Shown in pieces: positions 16,544-20,814 of a DNA stretch of 20,814 bases. Under the pieces are notes generated by a model. The model was not told the DNA's origin. It did no database searches and saw nothing but the letters and a program-made list of their open reading frames with translations. This DNA is from Planctomycetota bacterium (GTDB lineage Bacteria; Planctomycetota; PUPC01; DSUN01): NCBI GenBank assembly GCA_035384565.1, contig DAOOIT010000085.1, positions 1 through 20,814 of the forward strand, read 5' to 3'. The position numbers and the translations under genes are program-made. Numbering within the stretch: the first letter of the stretch is position 1; each line of letters begins with the position of its first letter.

Positions 16544-17542
16544 TCAGCGGCGACGCGCCCAGGGGTCGAGGCGGCGGAACTCGCGGAGCATGAAGTCCTT
16601 GGTCTCGGGCCGGGCGCCGATCGCGGTGTGGTCGCCGTAGTCGCCCAGGATGAAGCCGCCGTCGGGCGTGCCCCAGGTGCGCATCAACTGCCTGGCCTCG
16701 GCGGTGATGGCCCGGCGGTTGCCGGCCGGCAGGGTCGCCTGGATGTCGCAGAGGGACTCGAAGCAGACTTTGCCCGCGAACTGGCGGCCGATCTCCTCGA
16801 TGCCGTTGGCCCGTGGCTGCTGCATGTTCAACACGTCCACCCCCGCCTCGATGAGGCCGGGGATGGCCTTGTTGATCTTGCCGCAGGAGTGCATCCAGAC
16901 GAACCAGCCGCACTCGTGGATGGCGCGGAAGAGGCGCTGGTAGCGGGGGAGGAAGAAGCGGCGGAACAGCTCGGGCGAGACGTGCAGGTCGCTTTGTGTG
17001 CCCCAGTCCTCCGTGAAGCTCAGCGCCTGGATGCGGCTCCCCGCGATGCGGTGCATGTTGCGGATGATCCCCAGGTCGTACTCCACGATGTGCTCGGCCA
17101 GCTCGTGGATCGCGGGGCGGTCGTCCATCAGGTCGAGCATGCAGTTCTCGAAGCCGTGGAGGCTGTGCATGCGCTCCCACAGGATCATGAAGATGCCGGT
17201 CACCGTGAAGTGGTCGCGGCGGGCGGGGTCGGCAGCGAGATCGTCAAGCTGCTTCGGCACGTTCACGTAGCGGCGCGGGTCGTCGGGGTCGGGCCACGGG
17301 AAGTCGTTCATCCCCGCGAGGTCTTCGAGGGGGTGGCCCTTCACCTGGCCCATGTTGGGCACCTCGGTCTTGCCCCAGCGGCAGAGCCACTGGTCCACGG
17401 CCGGATCGTCCTGGGCCTGGGGCGGCTTGGGCTGCTCGTAGCCGATCCAGGTCACGTCGCTGGCCGGGCCGTAGCCGTTGATGGGCAGGCGCTCGGGCCG
17501 GCGGAACTCGATCGCGCGGGTCACGACTTCGCGGGGGGTCAT
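16544..17542 (-). CDS. Uroporphyrinogen decarboxylase (URO-D) family protein, likely not a haem enzyme
   Basis: A 332-residue protein of the URO-D superfamily, which also holds corrinoid/CoM methyltransferases. Motifs include EDWGTQSDLHVSPELFRRF (178-196), the MHSCGKI segment (217-223) with His218 and Cys220, and further Cys at 260 and 265; a His-x-Cys plus distal Cys set is the zinc site of MtaA/MtbA-type members. A catabolic or methyl-transfer role fits the neighbours better than tetrapyrrole synthesis, but the substrate is unknown. The ATG (17540-17542) overlaps the stop of the malectin gene as ATGA, and AGGAGG lies 4 nt upstream. The in-frame extension upstream is a shadow of the malectin gene. 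It is last in the operon 19180-16544. Confidence 0.88.
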   Translation of the reverse strand: MTPREVVTRAIEFRRPERLPINGYGPASDVTWIGYEQPKPPQAQDDPAVDQWLCRWGKTEVPNMGQVKGHPLEDLAGMNDFPWPDPDDPRRYVNVPKQLDDLAADPARRDHFTVTGIFMILWERMHSLHGFENCMLDLMDDRPAIHELAEHIVEYDLGIIRNMHRIAGSRIQALSFTEDWGTQSDLHVSPELFRRFFLPRYQRLFRAIHECGWFVWMHSCGKINKAIPGLIEAGVDVLNMQQPRANGIEEIGRQFAGKVCFESLCDIQATLPAGNRRAITAEARQLMRTWGTPDGGFILGDYGDHTAIGARPETKDFMLREFRRLDPWARRR

Positions 17543-18165
17543 CGGGCCTCCTGGTACTCCTGGTCCTTGCGCCAGATGCGGCCGTCCTTGCCCTCGTAGT
17601 CGGCCGTGGCCCCGCAGTTGATCAGGAGGGACGCGCCGGCGGGCCGGCCCTGTCGCAGGGGTCTCACTTCGATGGCGTTGATCATCGGGTTCTGGACCTT
17701 CGGGGCGAACGCGATGGTCAGTTCGCCGTCCTTGACCTCGGCTTGGAACTCCTTGACGAGGGCGGCGAAGCTCTGGTTGCCGGCCTCCTTGAACACATCG
17801 AAGTCCACCAGCACAGGCTTGCCTTCGATGGCGACGGTGAAGACGCGCTGCCCGGGCTCCTTGATCCCCTCGTAGGTTTCGGCGAAGTGGAGCTTCACGG
17901 AGCACGCGCCGTTGGCGATGGGGATGCGGTAGGCGGTCATGCTGTAGTGCTCGGTGAGGTAGAGAGCCTTGTCCTGGGTGTTCTTCACCTCGGCGTCGGC
18001 GCGGGCCACGGCCTTTCCGCCCACGTAGCCCCAGCGGGCGGCCGGAGCAGCGGGCGGCTGCGGCTCGGGCGCCGGACGCGCCTGACGCCCCCCGCGCGGA
18101 GCGCAGGACGCTGACAGGAGAAGCATCGCGCACACGGCGAGGCGTGCCGGAACGTTTGCTCTCAT
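17539..18165 (-). CDS. Malectin-domain lipoprotein, apparently circularly permuted
   Basis: A 208-residue secreted protein. The N-terminus has a hydrophobic signal ending in LLLSASC (Cys21), an imperfect lipobox, then a Pro/Ala linker to about 43. Residues 44-169 read as a malectin-like carbohydrate-binding domain from its middle onward: WGYVGGKAV, NTQDKALYLTEHYSM, VKLHFAETYEGI, FTVAIEGKPVLVDFDVF and IAFAPKVQNPMINAIEV. The strand that normally opens the domain, LLINCGATADYEGKDGRIW followed by RKDQEY, appears instead at the C-terminus (about 180-204). AAGGAG 6 nt before the ATG sets the start and overlaps the upstream stop. It is between the dehydrogenase and the URO-D-like gene in one operon. 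A carbohydrate-binding role is likely; an enzymatic role is not evident. Confidence 0.85.
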   Translation of the reverse strand: MRANVPARLAVCAMLLLSASCAPRGGRQARPAPEPQPPAAPAARWGYVGGKAVARADAEVKNTQDKALYLTEHYSMTAYRIPIANGACSVKLHFAETYEGIKEPGQRVFTVAIEGKPVLVDFDVFKEAGNQSFAALVKEFQAEVKDGELTIAFAPKVQNPMINAIEVRPLRQGRPAGASLLINCGATADYEGKDGRIWRKDQEYQEAR

Positions 18166-18175
18166 CGCAGGCTCC

Positions 18176-19180
18176 TTATGCCACGAAGATGACCTTGCCG
18201 GTGTTGCCGGTGTTGAAGGTGGCGTAGGCTTCGGCGCCCTGCTCGATGGGGAAGCGATGGGTGATCATCCTGGCAGCGGGCAGGCCGGCGTCGAGCAGGC
18301 GCACGATTTCGTCGAACTCGCCGAGCGGGAAGCAGGTGGAGCCGCTGAGGGTGATCTCCTTGCGGTTGAAGTGGTTGGACGGGCTGATCCTGGCCTCGGG
18401 CTGCTCGCCGACGATGGCGACGTGGCCGAAGTGGCGCACGAGGTCGAGCGCCGTGTAGAGCGGCTGGGGCTTGCCCGAGCACTCGAAGGCGCGGTCGAGG
18501 CCGTAGCCCTTCGTCAGCTCGCGAATCTGCGCCGCCACGTCGCCCGCGGCGGGGTCCACCACGTCGGCCGCGCCCAGCTTCTTCGCCAGGTCGCGCCGGA
18601 AGGCGATGGGGTCCACGGCGATCACGCGGGCGCCCAGGAAGGCCGTGACGCACACGGCCCCCAGGCCCATCGGCCCGAGGCCGAAGACGGCCACCGTGTG
18701 CCGCGCATTGGTGCCCATGCGCTTGTTCGCGTGGTGGTGGGTGCCCACGGGGTCGAGGATGAGGCAGCCCTGCTCGAACGAGACCGACTCGGGCAGCGGG
18801 AGGAGCGAGCGCTCGCAGATGCGCACGTGGGTGGCGTGCACGCCGTCGAGGCCGAAGCCGTAGACGCCCTTGTTCTTGCGGCAGTAGATGGTGTAGCCCA
18901 TGCGGCAGTGGTCGCACACCCCGCAGGGGTAGATGGCGGTGGTGCACACGCGGTCGCCCACCTTGAGCACGCGCGGCTTGTCCACGGCCACCACCACGCC
19001 CGCCCCCTCGTGGCCCGGGATGAAGCGCTTTTCGCCGGGCGACTGGTAGAGGGCGTGGAGGTCGCTGCCGCAGATGGCCGCGGCCTCGAGCCTCACCACC
19101 ACTTCCTCGCCCTGGGGCACGGGGTCGGGGTAGTCGCGAACCTCCACTTTCCCTGCGTCCAGAATCTTCAGGCCGCGCAT
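18176..19180 (-). CDS. Zinc-dependent medium-chain alcohol/polyol dehydrogenase
   Basis: A 334-residue MDR-family dehydrogenase oxidising an alcohol or polyol with NAD(P); it is nearest in feel to sorbitol or threonine dehydrogenases. Catalytic zinc ligands are Cys37 (AAICGSDLH) and His57-Glu58 (GHEGAG). The structural zinc cysteines are at 86, 89, 92 and 100 (PCGVCDHCRMGYTIYC). The Rossmann motif is GLGPMG (167-172) with Asp190 after the second strand, suggesting NAD preference. The ATG at 19180 follows AGGAG by 9 nt; the longer frame to 19252 runs into the promoter and is rejected. It is first in a minus-strand operon: the malectin gene starts 10 nt downstream. Substrate unknown. Confidence 0.92.
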   Translation of the reverse strand: MRGLKILDAGKVEVRDYPDPVPQGEEVVVRLEAAAICGSDLHALYQSPGEKRFIPGHEGAGVVVAVDKPRVLKVGDRVCTTAIYPCGVCDHCRMGYTIYCRKNKGVYGFGLDGVHATHVRICERSLLPLPESVSFEQGCLILDPVGTHHHANKRMGTNARHTVAVFGLGPMGLGAVCVTAFLGARVIAVDPIAFRRDLAKKLGAADVVDPAAGDVAAQIRELTKGYGLDRAFECSGKPQPLYTALDLVRHFGHVAIVGEQPEARISPSNHFNRKEITLSGSTCFPLGEFDEIVRLLDAGLPAARMITHRFPIEQGAEAYATFNTGNTGKVIFVA

Positions 19181-19224
19181 GGCATGGTTCTCCTGGGGTG
19201 AGAGGGCGGCGGACGGTCGGGGCC

Positions 19225-19252
19225 AGTATATCGCGGCGGGTGGGAATTGCAA
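19225..19252 (-). promoter_or_regulatory. Sigma-70-like promoter of the dehydrogenase-malectin-URO-D operon
   Basis: Minus strand: -35 TTGCAA (19247-19252), 16 bp spacer, -10 TATACT (19225-19230), start near 19217, leader about 37 nt. The layout is almost the same as the oxidoreductase promoter at 1638-1665. Confidence 0.65.
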
Positions 19253-19259
19253 GATGCCC

Positions 19260-19287
19260 TTGCGTTCGCGGCGAAGAGCAGTACACT
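19260..19287 (+). promoter_or_regulatory. Divergent sigma-70-like promoter for the small protein and mobB
   Basis: -35 TTGCGT (19260-19265), 16 bp spacer, -10 TACACT (19282-19287). Its -35 lies 7 bp from the -35 of the opposing operon promoter, so the two could not easily be occupied at once. Leader about 95 nt. Confidence 0.5.
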
Positions 19288-19389
19288 AGAGGGGAAGCGG
19301 CGCAGCGGCGCCGCCCCCTGAGCCTGCAACGCGGCCTCCCCCGCAACAGGGCGGTCCGTCGGCCTCATCCCGGCCCGGGGCCTGCGGAG

Positions 19390-19626
19390 ATGCCCGCGGG
19401 GGAGGCCCTCCCTCTCGGAGCGCACCCGGTGGCGGTGGAGGCGCGAGTGGCGGTCGAGGTGAAGCGTCGGGCGCGCGGCGGGCGCCTGCCGTGCGCCGCC
19501 GCGCTGGCTCTGGCTCACGAGCTGGGCCTGCCGCCCCTGGCCGTGGGCCGGGCCGCGAACGAGCTGGGCATCAAGATTGACGATTGCCAGCTCGGCTGCT
19601 TCGGCCACGGGAAGCAGGGGCGCTGA
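19390..19626 (+). CDS. Small conserved protein preceding MobB
   Basis: A 78-residue protein whose second half reads as a helical, HTH-like unit: ARGGRLPCAAALALAHELG, LPPLAVGRAANELGIKI and DDCQLGCFG. From memory this pattern (PCA..lA.eLG.pp..VG.aANELGIKI..CQLGCFG) recurs in small proteins beside or fused to MobB, but I cannot name the family or confirm it. Three Cys (one in PCA, two in CQLGC) could bind metal. The start is uncertain: the ATG at 19390 has a purine stretch too close to serve as ribosome site, while the in-frame GTG at 19429 has CGGAG 7 nt upstream and would give about 65 residues. The stop is immediately followed by the mobB ATG, so the genes are co-translated. Confidence 0.7.
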   Translation: MPAGEALPLGAHPVAVEARVAVEVKRRARGGRLPCAAALALAHELGLPPLAVGRAANELGIKIDDCQLGCFGHGKQGR

Positions 19627-20124
19627 ATGGCGAACGCGCTCTGCATCATCGGCCAGAAGCACGTGGGCAAGACCACCCTCATCGAGCGGCTGATCCCCGA
19701 GCTCGCGCGGCGCGGCTACCGCGTGGCCACGGTGAAGCGGCCCGCCCACCACTTCGAGTTCGATGTCCCCGGGCGCGACAGCTACCGCCATTTCGCCGCC
19801 GGAGCGGCGGCCACCCTGGTGTACGGCGATGGCGTCGTGGGGCTCGTGCGTCGCACGGCGGCGCCGCCCGTGTTGGCGGAACTCATCGCCGAACATCTGG
19901 CCGACGCCGACCTCGTGCTGGTGGAGGGCCACAAGAGCGCGCCCCTGCCCAAGATCGAGGTGTTCCGCGCCGGCACGCACCCACGGCCCCTGTATGGCGG
20001 CCAGCCCGACATCCTGGCCATCGCGAGCGACGAGCCGCTCGAGCTGGGCATCCCGTGGCTCGACCTCGACGATGCGGGGGCCATTGCGGCCTTCATCGTT
20101 GAGCGTTTCCCCCTGCGTGCCTGA
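19627..20124 (+). CDS. mobB: Molybdopterin-guanine dinucleotide biosynthesis protein MobB
   Basis: A 165-residue P-loop GTPase-like protein of the MobB family, which assists MobA in attaching GMP to molybdopterin. Walker A is GQKHVGKTT (9-17). The family signatures TVKRPAHHFEFDVPGRDSYR (35-54), AGAAATLVYGD and VLVEGHKSAPLPKIEVFR (97-114) are all present, and the length is normal for the family. The ATG follows the preceding TGA without a gap; AGGGG about 7 nt upstream serves as ribosome site inside the upstream gene. No other molybdenum cofactor gene or molybdoenzyme is in the window, so it is an orphan here. Cytoplasmic. Confidence 0.92.
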   Translation: MANALCIIGQKHVGKTTLIERLIPELARRGYRVATVKRPAHHFEFDVPGRDSYRHFAAGAAATLVYGDGVVGLVRRTAAPPVLAELIAEHLADADLVLVEGHKSAPLPKIEVFRAGTHPRPLYGGQPDILAIASDEPLELGIPWLDLDDAGAIAAFIVERFPLRA

Positions 20125-20354
20125 GGCCCCGCTTCATTCGGCTGACGTGTTGCGGCCCATCAGGGCTTGGCGCTCGCGACGCGGCCGCCGCCGGGGCGCG
20201 TGGGGCCGGGGCTGCGGCGCCCGCGATGGCCATCCCATAACCCTCTATGCCCCAACGCCTTACGCTCCCCATGCAGCCCCATCGCATGCTGGCTCATCCC
20301 CCAGATGAGCGCGCATGGCCGGAGCCGCGAGAATCGCCCATTCTCGCCCATCTA

Positions 20355-20400
20355 CCCATGCTGTATCACCTTCCCACTCTCGGGGTTGATACAGCATGGG
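20355..20400. repeat. Inverted repeat, 14 bp arms
   Basis: CCCATGCTGTATCA (20355-20368) and its exact complement TGATACAGCATGGG (20387-20400) flank an 18 nt centre. It is the first of three similar palindromes in the gene-free end of the window. Confidence 0.8.
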
Positions 20401-20593
20401 CAGGCGGCGCCCTCCCAGGAAACCGCAAGGCCCGCAACGAGCAGGCATGCCCACACCCTGCACCAGGGCAGCCGAGCCAAGATCGCCAGACTCTGAATCG
20501 TCTGGTCTCCAAGCCCTGACCGCCCGTCGCCCATATCACGCCGTGAGAGCGAAAAGGACGTAGGCGGGGGGGAGCGGCCACGAAGGGCCTCGA

Positions 20594-20733
20594 ATCGCCA
20601 AAGCGCCATACTTGCTCAACCCAGGGGGGGAGGGAATTGAGCAAGTATGGGTGGAAAGGCCATAGAGCCGTCCGGATCGCCAAAGCGCCATACTTGCTCA
20701 GCTCTCGGCGGCGGCAGCGCTGAGCGGGTATGG
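20594..20733. repeat. Cluster of two related inverted repeats inside a 25 bp direct repeat
   Basis: A 25 bp sequence occurs identically at 20594-20618 and 20676-20700. Each copy is the left arm of a palindrome: 20606-20619 pairs perfectly with 20637-20650 (CCATACTTGCTCAA/TTGAGCAAGTATGG), and 20688-20702 pairs with 20719-20733 with two mismatches. The arms resemble those at 20355-20400 (CCAT-x-CT pattern). Hairpin 20743-20758 (GTCTGG/CCAGAC) follows. Otherwise 20125-20814 shows no gene. Confidence 0.8.
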
Positions 20734-20814
20734 AGGCGGCGTGTCTGGTTTCCCAGACTCTAGGAGCCTGTCCAAGAATCCGCGTGAGGCTGCGACGCCG
20801 CCGATTCGGGCCGC

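Noticed and set aside
16544..17542. Haem-pathway uroporphyrinogen decarboxylase (hemE)
   Set aside because: Motifs and neighbours fit the wider URO-D/methyltransferase superfamily; no other haem gene is present.
18257..19201. 314-codon plus-strand open frame opposite the dehydrogenase
   Set aside because: Shadow of the zinc dehydrogenase, whose ligand and Rossmann motifs are on the minus strand.
18176..19252. Longer dehydrogenase start at 19252
   Set aside because: It would begin inside the promoter at 19225-19252; the ATG at 19180 has a good ribosome binding site.
20759..20814. Possible insertion sequence end (taggagcctgtccaagaatc)
   Set aside because: It vaguely recalls some transposon termini, but no transposase or second end is in view.

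Overview
The window is GC-rich and gene-dense and looks like a piece of chromosome from a Planctomycetota or close PVC-group bacterium, probably environmental. This placement is inferred from the gene families: a Tat-exported Gfo/Idh/MocA oxidoreductase, a URO-D-like protein coupled to a malectin-domain lipoprotein and a zinc dehydrogenase, many REC/PAS/histidine-kinase combinations, and intergenic palindromic repeats of a kind I associate with planctomycete genomes. No rRNA, tRNA, CRISPR array or complete insertion sequence was recognised.

Layout. 1-384: a roughly 125 bp direct repeat with internal hairpins. 385-1596 (-): Gfo/Idh/MocA oxidoreductase with its own promoter. 1597-2336: non-coding DNA with a large nested inverted repeat. 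2337-10581 (+): seven signalling genes, namely a PAS histidine kinase, a NarL-type regulator, a short histidine kinase, an NtrC-type sigma-54 activator, a REC-histidine kinase, a lone REC protein and a REC-HD-GYP protein. 10749-16288 (-): three more signalling genes, namely REC-DHp without a catalytic domain, a CHASE-PAS hybrid kinase with three receivers, and a membrane PAS protein without a kinase. 16544-19180 (-): a three-gene operon transcribed dehydrogenase, malectin lipoprotein, URO-D-like protein. 19390-20124 (+): a small protein and MobB, expressed divergently from that operon. 20125-20814: non-coding DNA with related inverted and direct repeats.

How the parts may work together. The ten consecutive signalling genes look like a phosphorelay island. 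Its visible outputs are a LuxR-type DNA-binding protein, a sigma-54 activator and a c-di-GMP phosphodiesterase. Several parts are non-canonical: the NarL-type receiver has Gly at the phospho-acceptor position, the hybrid kinase has a dead middle receiver, one protein has a histidine-bearing DHp but no ATPase domain, and one PAS membrane protein nearly duplicates the sensing segment of the adjacent hybrid kinase. The metabolic genes (oxidoreductase, dehydrogenase, malectin, URO-D-like) suggest carbohydrate or methylated-compound catabolism, but substrates cannot be read from the sequence.

Several promoters share one plan: TTG-type -35, 16 bp spacer, and TATACT or TACACT as -10. All function calls rest on motif recognition by eye; no database search was run.
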